Below the pieces are notes generated by a model, which ran no database searches, had not been told where the DNA came from, and saw only the letters and a list, made by a program, of their open reading frames with translations. From Puniceicoccaceae bacterium 5H (lineage in GTDB: Bacteria; Verrucomicrobiota; Verrucomicrobiia; Opitutales; Oceanipulchritudinaceae), in the NCBI GenBank assembly GCA_009772895.1, contig WOUP01000016.1, positions 20,374 through 84,373 on the forward strand: a stretch of 64,000 bases of DNA, read 5' to 3'. The position numbers and the translations under genes were made by a program. How positions within the stretch are numbered: position 1 is the first letter of the stretch; each line of letters starts with the position of its first letter. Of the stretch, positions 43,955-52,016 are shown piece after piece.

Positions 43955-45576
43955 CTAGTCTTCGGTCGAGGGGTCTTCCAGCTCTTCGGCCAACTCCGGC
44001 TCGCCTGACTCTTTCGATACCCGCTCGGCGCTCAGCGTCGGGCGGTATTTTTTTACCTCTCGAAACTCGCCCTTCAGGTATTCCTTCAACGCCAGCTTCA
44101 CCGCCGGGTCGATACGCTCCGTCGCGTCCTCCAGGCTCGTCAAAGGCGTTCCCTGGGGCTGCAGTTGCACGGTATCGTCTTCGACCTCGTCGCGCGCATA
44201 CTTGAGGTCGATAAAGGGACCGTTCTCGCCGGCATCACCACCCCCATCGTAATAGGAGAGCGGCGGCTCCTCCTCGTTCGTGGGCTGCGTAGCGGGCTCG
44301 GACGCAGCCACTGCCGCAGCCGGTTGCGGAGCAGCAGGCTCGGGGGCCGCTTCTTCACGCAAGGGCGCCACCATCACCGGAGCGGGATCGACTTCCTCGC
44401 TCAACAACGGTCGCACCTGCAACGGCGCACTCGCCTTGCCGGTTACGAGGCTGTCACCGGACTTTTTTTTTCCGCGCTGTCCTCCGGAAGCTCACCGGCC
44501 ATGCGGCTGAGGTCACGCAAAACGGTGTCGATCGCACGCGTGCGGCTGGCTTCGACCGCCTTCAGCAGCGACACCTCGAAATTCACCCGCTCATTGAGAC
44601 CCGTCTGCACCGAACGTTCACGCTCCTGCAGCACGTCGAGCATGCGCAACAGGCCTTCGGTATGACTGGTGCGCTCCTGTACGCTTGCCAGCAGGCGTTC
44701 GCGCACACGTTGCTGCAGATCGCGCAACAGACGGCTCAGGTCGCGGCCTTCCCGCGCCAATTCATCCACCTTGGCCAGCAACGTGCCGTAATCCGCTTCC
44801 AGCATGCTCTCGAGCAAGGCATCGAGTTGCTGGGGCGAAGCGAGGCCATAGACATCGAGCACGTCCTGCTCGGTGATGTCGCTGCCGCAAAAGGAAATGA
44901 GCTGGTCGAAAATGCTCTGGGCGTCGCGCATGCCACCATCGGCCAGGCGTGCCACATTTTCGAGGGCCTCGGGCGCTACCTTGATGTCTTCAGCGTCCGC
45001 AATCTGTTGCAGACGCCGTATAATCAAATCTGATGCTATGGGGCGAAACTCGAAGCGCTGACAGCGGGAAGTGATCGTCGCGAGAACCTTCTGCGCTTCC
45101 GTCGTCGCAAAGATGAACTTCACGTGCGAGGGCGGCTCTTCGAGCGTCTTCAGCAAGGCGTTGAAGGCCCCTTGCGAAAGCATGTGCACCTCGTCGATGA
45201 TGTAGATCTTGTAGGTACACTGGGCGGGCGCGTACTGGCACTCCTCACGCAAGTCACGAATCTGCTCCACCGAATTGTTGGAGGCCCCGTCGATCTCGAT
45301 CACGTCCATGCAATTGCCGGACATGATGGCCTTGGCGATCTCCGAATCGATCGGCGGCTGAACGGAGGGGCCGCCCTCGGCGTTCAGCGCCTTGGCGAAG
45401 ACGCGTGCAGTCGACGTTTTGCCCGTGCCGCGCGGGCCGACGAAGAGGTAAGCGTGTGCGATGCGGCCCGTCTGGATCGCATTTTTCAGCGTCCGCACGA
45501 TGTGTTCCTGCCCCACCAGGTCCTCGAAGGACTGGGGGCGCCAGCGACGCGCGATGACCTGATAATCTTCTCCCAT
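43955..45576 (-). CDS. dnaX: DNA polymerase III subunit tau, by frameshift at an A9 slippery run
   Basis: Clamp-loader subunit that tethers polymerase cores. Reading from the ATG at 45576 and slipping back one base at the A9 run (44463-44471) gives an open frame of 540 residues that ends at 43955; total length plus one re-read base is an exact multiple of three. The extra part has no good start codon of its own. It is Pro/Ala/Glu-rich with a conserved-looking end ([20 protein letters not shown]), fitting the tau-specific tail that binds polymerase alpha or helicase in other bacteria. The AAA+ part is described under the short product. Slippage could be ribosomal or transcriptional. Confidence 0.75.
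44439..44485 (-). promoter_or_regulatory. dnaX programmed frameshift signal
   Basis: On the minus strand: GGAGGA (44480-44485), 8 bases, nine A (44463-44471), then G-T and a hairpin CCGGT/ACCGG (44456-44460 with 44439-44443). The zero-frame TAA (44443-44445) sits in the hairpin. This is the same three-part layout as the E. coli dnaX frameshift: upstream SD-like sequence, A-rich slippery codons, downstream stem. Confidence 0.75.
44443..45576 (-). CDS. dnaX: DNA polymerase III subunit gamma (zero-frame product)
   Basis: AAA+ clamp-loader ATPase, 377 residues when no frameshift occurs. The start [17 protein letters not shown] is the family's usual opening. Walker A GPRGTGKT lies at 47-54, followed by [20 protein letters not shown], Walker [12 protein letters not shown], sensor-1 [11 protein letters not shown], the SRC motif TSRCQRFEF and sensor-2-like [16 protein letters not shown], then the helical collar domain. 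The zinc module between Walker A and the DVIEID strand is shortened and has lost its four Cys. The SRP RNA gene lies 47 bases upstream on the same strand. Confidence 0.92.
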   Translation of the reverse strand: MGEDYQVIARRWRPQSFEDLVGQEHIVRTLKNAIQTGRIAHAYLFVGPRGTGKTSTARVFAKALNAEGGPSVQPPIDSEIAKAIMSGNCMDVIEIDGASNNSVEQIRDLREECQYAPAQCTYKIYIIDEVHMLSQGAFNALLKTLEEPPSHVKFIFATTEAQKVLATITSRCQRFEFRPIASDLIIRRLQQIADAEDIKVAPEALENVARLADGGMRDAQSIFDQLISFCGSDITEQDVLDVYGLASPQQLDALLESMLEADYGTLLAKVDELAREGRDLSRLLRDLQQRVRERLLASVQERTSHTEGLLRMLDVLQERERSVQTGLNERVNFEVSLLKAVEASRTRAIDTVLRDLSRMAGELPEDSAEKKSPVTAS

Positions 45577-45623
45577 CCGACAAAAAGACGACCGCTTTCG
45601 CGGCCGCAAAGAAAGTAAAAAAG

Positions 45624-45721
45624 TGGCCAGGCTACCTACGGCACACGGGGATCCTGGTTACCGTTGCTGCCTTCCGGCCCTGGCGGAGTTCACCGGCCCG
45701 CCGTTGCATAGGGCCCAGCCA
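45624..45721 (-). ncRNA. ffs: Signal recognition particle RNA (4.5S type)
   Basis: 98-base small SRP RNA that with Ffh targets membrane proteins. The conserved Ffh-binding hairpin is present on the minus strand: CCAGGGCCGGAAGGCAGCA with a GGAA-type tetraloop and the asymmetric AGCA loop. The ends pair over 9 bp, TGGCTGGGC (45713-45721) with GCCTGGCCA (45624-45632). Six T follow (45617-45622) as terminator. There is no Alu domain, as usual for Gram-negative types. A position just before dnaX is common. Confidence 0.93.
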
Positions 45722-45860
45722 AGGACAAGCGTCCGGCAAAGCTCCGAAGATTTCAACCCTTTTTCTTAAAGAGCGGCAAATGTCTGCTCCTTTTCACTAC
45801 ATCACCCATTAGTGCAGCTTATACAAGTAGTTTTCCTTATCGGATGGTCTTGAAACAATC

Positions 45861-45888
45861 GTAACATAGCCGTAACATTCATGTAACA
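45861..45888. promoter_or_regulatory. Three 11-bp-spaced direct repeats, Pho-box-like
   Basis: GTAACA occurs at 45861, 45872 and 45883, exactly one helical turn apart (TGTTAC on the other strand). This is the layout bound by PhoB/PhoP-type response regulators. It lies 76 bases before the TonB-domain ATG. A -10 is not evident on the plus strand, so the orientation is open. The remainder of the gap to the SRP RNA shows nothing else. Confidence 0.5.
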
Positions 45889-45963
45889 GAAGAGACACAG
45901 AGCCCCAAAACTCCACCCTCCTTCTGCCACACACAAACCCCCGAAAGGAGAAAGGATTCTAAG

Positions 45964-46362
45964 ATGACGCGCAAAATGATCGCCCTCGGGCTCATGGGAT
46001 TTTTCTCCGCCGCTTTGTCCGTGGTGGCCAATGACGACGTGAGCAATTCCAAGGCACCCGAACTCATCGCAGGAGAACGGCCAGCCTACCCCATTGAAGC
46101 TCGCGCCCAGGGAGTTGAAGGTACGGTTTTAATCGAATGCCTCGTGGACGAACAAGGCCGGGTCATGGGCCCGGGTGTCGTCAACGATGCACCGCCCGCC
46201 CTTGTTGCGGAGGCCCTGAAGGTGGCCCGCAACTGGCAGTTCGCACCAGCCGAAAAGAATGGTGAAGCCACCTATGCCGTGGTCCGCATCCCCGTGGTCT
46301 TCAAGCTGGTTCAACCCGGCGAAGCCACCCTCGAAAAGACTTCCCTGCTGGCTGCCCAATAA
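45964..46362 (+). CDS. Periplasmic TonB C-terminal domain protein
   Basis: 132 residues. A hydrophobic N terminus (MIALGLMGFFSAALSVVA) looks like a cleavable signal peptide. Residues about 35-118 form a TonB C-terminal domain: ERPAYPIEARAQGVEGTVLI, ECLVDEQGRVMGPGVV, EALKVARNWQFAPAEKNGEA and VRIPVVFKL. The proline-rich spacer that lets TonB span the periplasm is absent, so it is a mini-TonB or TonB-related protein rather than a classical energy transducer. It is preceded by AAAGGAG, a good ribosome site. Repeats upstream suggest response-regulator control. Confidence 0.8.
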   Translation: MTRKMIALGLMGFFSAALSVVANDDVSNSKAPELIAGERPAYPIEARAQGVEGTVLIECLVDEQGRVMGPGVVNDAPPALVAEALKVARNWQFAPAEKNGEATYAVVRIPVVFKLVQPGEATLEKTSLLAAQ

Positions 46363-46400
46363 GCAGCCGCCCCTGGTACAGATACTGCGATAATAGAGTC

Positions 46401-46435
46401 GACCGGTTGCTCTCCCAGAGCGCCGGTCTTTTTTT
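46401..46435 (+). terminator. Rho-independent terminator
   Basis: GACCGG pairs with CCGGTC and an inner GCTCT/AGAGC extends the stem (46401-46427), followed by a run of T to 46435. It ends the TonB-domain transcript. Confidence 0.88.
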
Positions 46436-46468
46436 GTAATCAAGCGGCCGCACGGCACGCCGCCGACT

Positions 46469-49400
46469 CTACTTGCGCACCGGTAGGGATTCCATGACGG
46501 GGGCCAGCACCACACGGAAGCCCAGTGAGCTGCGCGAGGTCGTCTCCCCTGCCCGGTCGCGGGATGCACTGCGGGCAAACTCGGCCGTCTGTTGCCAGCT
46601 GCCGCCGCGCACTGCCCGGCCAAAGCTCGTCACCGCTCGCGTATAATCGCCCACGGGCTCACCCGGCAGGCGGTCGATATAGCCATCGAGCGTCCACTCG
46701 GACACGTTGCCGTGCATGTCATAAAGCCCCCAGGCGTTGGGCACGTAAGAGCCGACCGGCTCCGGTTCGGTGCTGCGTTCGGGCGTGGAATTGGAGTCAA
46801 AGGACCGAAAATCACGCGGATACTCCCCGCGAAAATTGCCCTGTTCACCCCCAACGGCGCGGCTGCCAAAGAAAAAGGGCGTGTCTGAACCCGCGCGAGC
46901 CGCATATTCCCACTCCATCTCGGTCGGCAACCGGTATTCGTATCCCTCGGGCAGGCGCTTGTAACGGCGTTCCAGCTCGGTCAGCCGTGCGCAAAACTGC
47001 ATGGCTTCGCGCCAGCTGACACTGTCGACCGGCAGGTTTGCGCCCCGGTGAATGCTTGGGTTCTCCTTCATCAGGGTCTGATACAAGCGCTGCGTCACCT
47101 CGTATTCGCTGATCCAGAAACCTTCCGCCAAGGTAAACTCCGTCGGTGGCCCATCCGCCGGTCGGCGCTGCGTCTCATCCACTGGACTGCCAACGGTATC
47201 CGTACCCGCCGGGATCCAGTTGAGCGTAAGATCGAGATACGGCACCTTCCACGGTTCTCCCCGCTCGGGTCCGGCCAGCGGCTTGAGCTCCGGCTGCCAT
47301 AAGAAGGCTTTGTTCGGCGGGATCGTCACCTGCGTCGATACCGGCTGGAAGTTACGCACGTAAAGTTGCAGATTCAGGGGGCGCAAGGCCGGTACCTGGT
47401 AGCCGGAGCCCTGCTCGGACGCGCGGCGCTCGCCGTCCACCACCAGCGCGTAAGGCAAGTCGACATCCAGCTGCACACGCACTTGCGCCGGCTTGGGTGT
47501 CAAGTCGAGCGTCACTTGTTTGCGCTCCGCCTCTTCCACCTCCACGGTTTCTGCGAGCGGCTCAAAGTCTGGATGCTCTACCCGAATATCCTGCCCACCG
47601 ACTCCCAGGTCGGCCACGAGACTCGCCTGACCGGTATAGGTCTGCTCCGGGGTGACGATGCTCAGCTCTTCCAACATCGCCGGCGTCGGCTTTTGTCCGG
47701 CCACCGTCACCGTAAGGTCCAGCTCACCTCGACGCTCCTCCAAAGCTCCAAAATCGAGCACCATGGGCTCCCCGGCCTTGAGGGTCACCTCGCGAACGGC
47801 TCCCTTGTAGCTACGATGGTCGATCGCCACCTCCAGGGGCTCATCCACCGGCAATTGCTTCAATGTCAACGGGGTCACGCCGCGGCGTTCGCCATTGACT
47901 GCCACCGGCAGGCCCGCAGGTTCACTCAAGACCTGCAGGGGCGTCGGCAGCGGCTCGATCATGGCCTCGATCGCAATCGGTTCGCGCTCGTTCAACGTCA
48001 CCTCGAGCTGACGCGCCTCATAGCCGGGACGTGAAATCCGCAGGACGTGCTCGCCCGCCAACAGGCGGCTGTCGAGCGTCAGCGTGCCATTCTCCGGCAC
48101 CTGGTCGAGATACAGGGCGACACCGTTTTCGAGCACGGCATCCACTGTAGCCCCGGGCACGGAAGTCAGTTCCAGCGCCCCGTAAGCGGGCTCGAGCTGC
48201 AAATTCAATTCCGTTGGCGCGCCACCGATCTCGATTACGCGACGCTGGGTGTGAAAGCGCGGCGACTCGATCTCCACCACGTAACTGCCTTTGGGCAAAT
48301 CGAAAGCCAATTCACCGTCGGAGGTCAGAAACTGCTGATCCTGCTCGGAGAAACGAACCGAGGCTCGCTCCGGAAAAATGTGCAGGGCCAAATCAAGGCC
48401 GCGGGCACCGGGCTTCACCTTCTCCACCACCATCTCGTTGCCGCCGCGCTGGGTGGCGCCTGCGGTGAAGGTCTGCAAGCCAAACCACGCGGCCCCCAGC
48501 ACGACCGCGCCGCCGCCGACCAGCAGGCCCAGCCGGATCAGGTTCTGCGTCGAGCGCGAATAGCGATCCCGCAGCCCTTTGGGCAAGGGCAGTGCCTCCA
48601 GGCTCTGCAGCGTTTCACCCTTTTCCTGTTCGGCGCGAGCCACGTGATGCAGCTTCTCCGCGCGTTGCAGATCCTCGCCAAAGGCGTTGAAGTTGGCAAA
48701 GCGGTTGAACGGCTCCGGCTCCAGGCAGCGACTGACGAACAGGTCCCAGCCTTCGGTCAACTCCGGGCGGGCCTCCGAAGGCAGCGTCCACTCCCGCGTC
48801 GGCTTTTTGCCCGTCAGCAGAAAATAGGTCAGGATACCGAGCGAGAAGATGTCTGCGCGCTGATCGAAGTCCTCGTCATTGCGCACTTCCGGACTGAAGG
48901 TGTCCATCGCGGTGAGATGGACGCGCTCGTCGTCACTCAGCAGCGGGATGATGGCCGAGCTGAGGAAGACCTCGAACTTGCGGCGCTGCAGGGATTCATA
49001 GAGCCCGAAGCCATAGACGTAGACGTCGTTCTTGGGGCCGACCATCACCATCTCGGGCGTGAGGGAAAAGTGACCGACCATCTTGCCGCGGACCGCCCGG
49101 AAGGCATCCACGGTGCGCCCCATCACCGTCTTGAGCTGTGATACGTCCAAGCCGGGATCCGGCCGCTGCTCGTAAAAATAATCCGTCAGGCTCAAGAGGC
49201 CCGGCACGTCTTCGTATTCGATCACCAGGCGCTCCTCGAAGCGGTCGCCGTCGCGAATCTGCAGCAGGTGCGCGTCCTTCAGGTTGTTGAGCTTGGCGCA
49301 GCGCCCCAGGTAGGCCTTGTGAAAGGTCGGATCGTCACTGATTGCCTTGGGCAGGACGTGAATCAGGACCGTGCCATACTGCTCCTTGTCCACGCGGTAG

Positions 49401-49522
49401 AGCGCGCCGAACAGGTGAATGGCCAAACGGTCTTGAATTTTATATGGGCCCAGCTGATCACCCTGTTTGAGCAACTCCTGGGTGATGACCGACCCGTAAG
49501 GCAAATTCGACATTTCGGCCAT
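46469..49522 (-). CDS. Pseudokinase - transmembrane - PEGA repeats - SUMF1 fusion protein
   Basis: 1017 residues joining a cytoplasmic kinase-like domain to an external sensor or binding part. Residues about 20-305 follow a Ser/Thr kinase fold (FDQRADIFSLGILTYFLLTG is the kinase subdomain IX helix). The catalytic residues are gone: the ATP-binding Lys strand reads VLIHVLP, HRD is HFS and DFG is YGFG. A transmembrane helix lies near 332-352. Residues about 385-765 hold PEGA-type beta repeats (SEPAGLPVAVNGERRGVTPL, SVPGATVDAVLENGVALYLD). Residues about 775-1010 are a formylglycine-generating-enzyme-like domain (EGFWISEYEVTQRLYQTLM, YRLPTEMEWEYAARAG, NAWGLYDMHGNVSEWTLDG, GRAVRGGSW). Probably a non-catalytic signalling or scaffolding membrane protein. 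Confidence 0.85.
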   Translation of the reverse strand: MAEMSNLPYGSVITQELLKQGDQLGPYKIQDRLAIHLFGALYRVDKEQYGTVLIHVLPKAISDDPTFHKAYLGRCAKLNNLKDAHLLQIRDGDRFEERLVIEYEDVPGLLSLTDYFYEQRPDPGLDVSQLKTVMGRTVDAFRAVRGKMVGHFSLTPEMVMVGPKNDVYVYGFGLYESLQRRKFEVFLSSAIIPLLSDDERVHLTAMDTFSPEVRNDEDFDQRADIFSLGILTYFLLTGKKPTREWTLPSEARPELTEGWDLFVSRCLEPEPFNRFANFNAFGEDLQRAEKLHHVARAEQEKGETLQSLEALPLPKGLRDRYSRSTQNLIRLGLLVGGGAVVLGAAWFGLQTFTAGATQRGGNEMVVEKVKPGARGLDLALHIFPERASVRFSEQDQQFLTSDGELAFDLPKGSYVVEIESPRFHTQRRVIEIGGAPTELNLQLEPAYGALELTSVPGATVDAVLENGVALYLDQVPENGTLTLDSRLLAGEHVLRISRPGYEARQLEVTLNEREPIAIEAMIEPLPTPLQVLSEPAGLPVAVNGERRGVTPLTLKQLPVDEPLEVAIDHRSYKGAVREVTLKAGEPMVLDFGALEERRGELDLTVTVAGQKPTPAMLEELSIVTPEQTYTGQASLVADLGVGGQDIRVEHPDFEPLAETVEVEEAERKQVTLDLTPKPAQVRVQLDVDLPYALVVDGERRASEQGSGYQVPALRPLNLQLYVRNFQPVSTQVTIPPNKAFLWQPELKPLAGPERGEPWKVPYLDLTLNWIPAGTDTVGSPVDETQRRPADGPPTEFTLAEGFWISEYEVTQRLYQTLMKENPSIHRGANLPVDSVSWREAMQFCARLTELERRYKRLPEGYEYRLPTEMEWEYAARAGSDTPFFFGSRAVGGEQGNFRGEYPRDFRSFDSNSTPERSTEPEPVGSYVPNAWGLYDMHGNVSEWTLDGYIDRLPGEPVGDYTRAVTSFGRAVRGGSWQQTAEFARSASRDRAGETTSRSSLGFRVVLAPVMESLPVRK

Positions 49523-49622
49523 GATCTTGTTCTACTCCAATGTCCTGCGCACAGTTTGGCAACTCGGATTTTACCCGCCAGTTACCTGAGCAAATTCCTA
49601 TACGACCACTTTAGCGGATTCT

Positions 49623-50459
49623 TCAGCCCTGGTCGGAAGATGAGGGGACATTCGCGCCGCGGGAATCGGGCCACCCACCCTTGGGCGCATAGACCTTGAG
49701 GTGCGGGTACGGGATCTCGATGCCCTCCCGCTCAAAGCGCTCCTTCATCTCGCGCAGCAGGGCGTTGCGGAGGTTGAGGTAATCGTTTTTTTCGAACCAC
49801 ACGCCCCAGAGAAACACGATCTCGCTCTCGCGGAAGTCCTTGACGAGAATCAGCGGCTCCGGATCGTCCAGCGCATAGGGGTTATTCAACGCCAGCTCCT
49901 TCAGGATGTTCTCCACCTGTGAAAGGTTGGAGCTGTAGGCGACGCGCACGTCGATATCCATGCGGCGGATGGGAAAGCGCGTAATGTTGACCACCTCGCG
50001 CTTGATCATCTCCTCATTGGGGATGCGCACGAACAGGTTGTCGAACGTCCGCAGCTTGACCGACAGCATGTCGATCGAACTCACGATGCCGAGGCGATCG
50101 CCAATGCGGATCAGATCCCCGATGCGGAAGGGCTTTTCGCCGATCAGAAAGAGCCCGGAGATGAAATTGGAAAGGGTCGTCTGCGCCGCAAACCCGATCG
50201 CAACGGTTGCGATACCCGCCGTGGCCACGAGGCCGGTGATGTCGTAGCCCAGCTCGGTCAGCACAAACAGCACGATCAGGATCATGCCGCCCCACAGCAC
50301 AAAGCGGCGCACGATGACGCTGCTGTGCTCCGAGCCGTGCTTGACGAGCATCTGGCCCAGCCCACGGCTGAGCAGGTACAGGAGCGGCAGGCCGATCACG
50401 ATCATCGCGACCGCGCGGCCAATGGAATAATAGTCTACTTGGGCGAGGGTATCGAACAT
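49623..50459 (-). CDS. mscS: Small-conductance mechanosensitive channel (MscS family)
   Basis: Inner-membrane tension-gated channel releasing solutes on osmotic downshock. 278 residues, the usual MscS length. Three transmembrane helices end in the pore helix ATAGIATVAIGFAAQTTLSN, followed by the beta domain with GEKPFRIGDLIRIGDRLGIV and VRIPNEEMIKREVVNIT, then the alpha/beta cytoplasmic vestibule. The ATG shares a base with the upstream gene's stop (TGATG at 50457-50461), so the two are translationally coupled and probably work together. A GTG one codon earlier is the only alternative start. Confidence 0.93.
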   Translation of the reverse strand: MFDTLAQVDYYSIGRAVAMIVIGLPLLYLLSRGLGQMLVKHGSEHSSVIVRRFVLWGGMILIVLFVLTELGYDITGLVATAGIATVAIGFAAQTTLSNFISGLFLIGEKPFRIGDLIRIGDRLGIVSSIDMLSVKLRTFDNLFVRIPNEEMIKREVVNITRFPIRRMDIDVRVAYSSNLSQVENILKELALNNPYALDDPEPLILVKDFRESEIVFLWGVWFEKNDYLNLRNALLREMKERFEREGIEIPYPHLKVYAPKGGWPDSRGANVPSSSDQG

Positions 50460-51271
50460 CACTCGAGCACCTGAAAGTCCGACGGTGAAGGGTGTTTGAA
50501 GGTAAGGCCGACGAAGATGCGTTCGGCCGGCTCGTAGGCCTTGGAGACCAGCCGCAGGTTATCCTCGAACTGGGGCACCTTGCTCTCGTAGGTCACGCGG
50601 GCTTCGCGGGACTTGCCGGAAAAGCGGATGCGCACCACGTTGCTCCAGAAGTGCTCGTGGCCGGAATAGATCGCCAGGTGCTTGGTCCGCAGGCACAGCT
50701 TGTGAAAGTCGAGCGTATGCTCGCTGTGGTTTTCGAGGATGATCGGGCAAATCAGGTGGTGCGGGTGCAGCTTCAGGTCATCCAGCTGACGCGTGGCCGC
50801 AAAGCGCAGCGAGTAGCACAGCTCCCCAGTGGCATGATTGCCGAACCACGTATTCGAGAGCATACGCGTCGGCACGGAACCGATCTTCATCTGATTGTGC
50901 CGCTCCGGCGCGCCCACCCATAGCTCGACCCACACGGGCACGCAGGCAAAGTATTTGGCCGATTGTCGGGGCGGGATCGCCACCGCCTGGTCTGCACGCA
51001 CCACGACCGGGCGCGGCGGCACCGCTGGCCAGAGCTCGAACTGCTCCGGTGCGTTCTCGAAGGCAAAGTGCTTCCAGTCCAGGCTGTTGGGAATGACGTC
51101 GTAGGGCACGAAGCTCGAGTCGAGCACTTCGGGGTTTTCGGCGCTTTCGGTCGCAAAGCCCCACTCGCGTTCGGCTCGTGCCAGCCAGAGGCGCAGGCGA
51201 CCCAGGCGCCAGAGGCACGCCCGGTCGAGCGGCATCTGCCGGGATTTCCAGAATTGCTGATGTGCGGCCAT
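50459..51271 (-). CDS. DUF432-like protein coupled to mscS
   Basis: 270 residues from the ATG at 51271, which has a near-perfect ribosome site (GAGGAGGT) in front of it. No signal peptide or membrane helix. The protein is beta-rich with many aromatic and basic residues (AKYFACVPVWVELWVGAPER, HHLICPIILENHSEHTLDFH, ERIFVGLTFKHPSPSDFQVL). I recall DUF432 proteins as neighbours of MscS channels in archaea and some bacteria; this assignment is from memory. The one-base overlap with mscS suggests a cytosolic partner or regulator of the channel. Confidence 0.6.
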   Translation of the reverse strand: MAAHQQFWKSRQMPLDRACLWRLGRLRLWLARAEREWGFATESAENPEVLDSSFVPYDVIPNSLDWKHFAFENAPEQFELWPAVPPRPVVVRADQAVAIPPRQSAKYFACVPVWVELWVGAPERHNQMKIGSVPTRMLSNTWFGNHATGELCYSLRFAATRQLDDLKLHPHHLICPIILENHSEHTLDFHKLCLRTKHLAIYSGHEHFWSNVVRIRFSGKSREARVTYESKVPQFEDNLRLVSKAYEPAERIFVGLTFKHPSPSDFQVLE

Positions 51272-51316
51272 TGACCTCCTCAATCAAACACAAAGAAACG
51301 AGATTGCACGCCTGAT

Positions 51317-51889
51317 TCAGCGCGTCTGGGTCGAATCGAGTGTAAAGAAGTCCACCACCGCGCGCACAATGGCTTCGACCGGGGCCAGCTTGCCCTTGCC
51401 CTCATAACCGCAGGCCAACAAACCCTCCGCCGGCTCGATGAGCCGATGGCCGCGCTGCTGCAGGGTCTGCAGATTGGCCTGGGTCGCGGGATGGGCGAGC
51501 ATCTTGCCGTTCATGGCGGGGGCCAGCATCACCGGGGCGGGCGTCGCGAGGTAAATATTGGTCAGGAGGTCTGGCGCAAGCCCGTGGGCAAACTGCGCCA
51601 ACTTGTTGGCCGTTGCGGGGGCGATCAGCAGCAGGTCGGCCTCGTCCGCCAGTTCGATATGGCCCGGCTGCCAACCCTTGCCCTCATCCCAGAGGCTCAC
51701 CGCGACCGGATGCCGGCTCAAGGTCTGCAGCGTGAGCGGAGGGATCAGCCTGGTGGCCGACTCCGTCATCACCACCCGCACCTGCGCGCCCAGCTTGGTC
51801 AGCTGACTGCAGATGTCGGCCGCCTTGTAGGCCGCGATCGAGCCGGTCACACCCAATACGATGATCTTGTCGGAAAGCGGAGTCGCCAT
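51317..51889 (-). CDS. coaC: Phosphopantothenoylcysteine decarboxylase (CoaC), stand-alone
   Basis: Flavoprotein converting phosphopantothenoylcysteine to phosphopantetheine in coenzyme A synthesis. 190 residues from the ATG at 51889. Motifs: VLGVTGSIAAYKAADI at the FMN site, HIELADEADLLLIAPATANK with the catalytic His, a PAMNGKMLAHPATQANLQTL segment, and LLACGYEGKGKLA with the substrate-clamp Cys. Most bacteria fuse this to CoaB (Dfp). Here the protein stops after the decarboxylase, so a separate CoaB should lie elsewhere. It lies 45 bases upstream of the DUF432-like gene's start. Confidence 0.9.
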   Translation of the reverse strand: MATPLSDKIIVLGVTGSIAAYKAADICSQLTKLGAQVRVVMTESATRLIPPLTLQTLSRHPVAVSLWDEGKGWQPGHIELADEADLLLIAPATANKLAQFAHGLAPDLLTNIYLATPAPVMLAPAMNGKMLAHPATQANLQTLQQRGHRLIEPAEGLLACGYEGKGKLAPVEAIVRAVVDFFTLDSTQTR

Positions 51890-51949
51890 GCCCCACCCTG
51901 TCTGCGTTGGCGCCATTGTGCAAGCGGCGAGCGCATCGCACCCGTCGAC

Positions 51950-51981
51950 AAAAAACGGGCCGGTCAAAAAAAACCGGCCCG
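51950..51981 (-). terminator. Rho-independent terminator of the 52017 gene
   Basis: On the minus strand CGGGCCGGT (51973-51981) pairs with ACCGGCCCG (51956-51964), followed by T6 (51950-51955), 36 bases past the stop codon. Confidence 0.9.
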
Positions 51982-52016
51982 CCCCTCGAAAGGTATGAAC
52001 TAAAGAACTGCGCTCC

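Noticed and set aside
43955..44422. Independent small gene downstream of dnaX
   Set aside because: Its only start is a TTG without a ribosome site, and the frame extends upstream into the dnaX slippery run; better explained as the tau tail.
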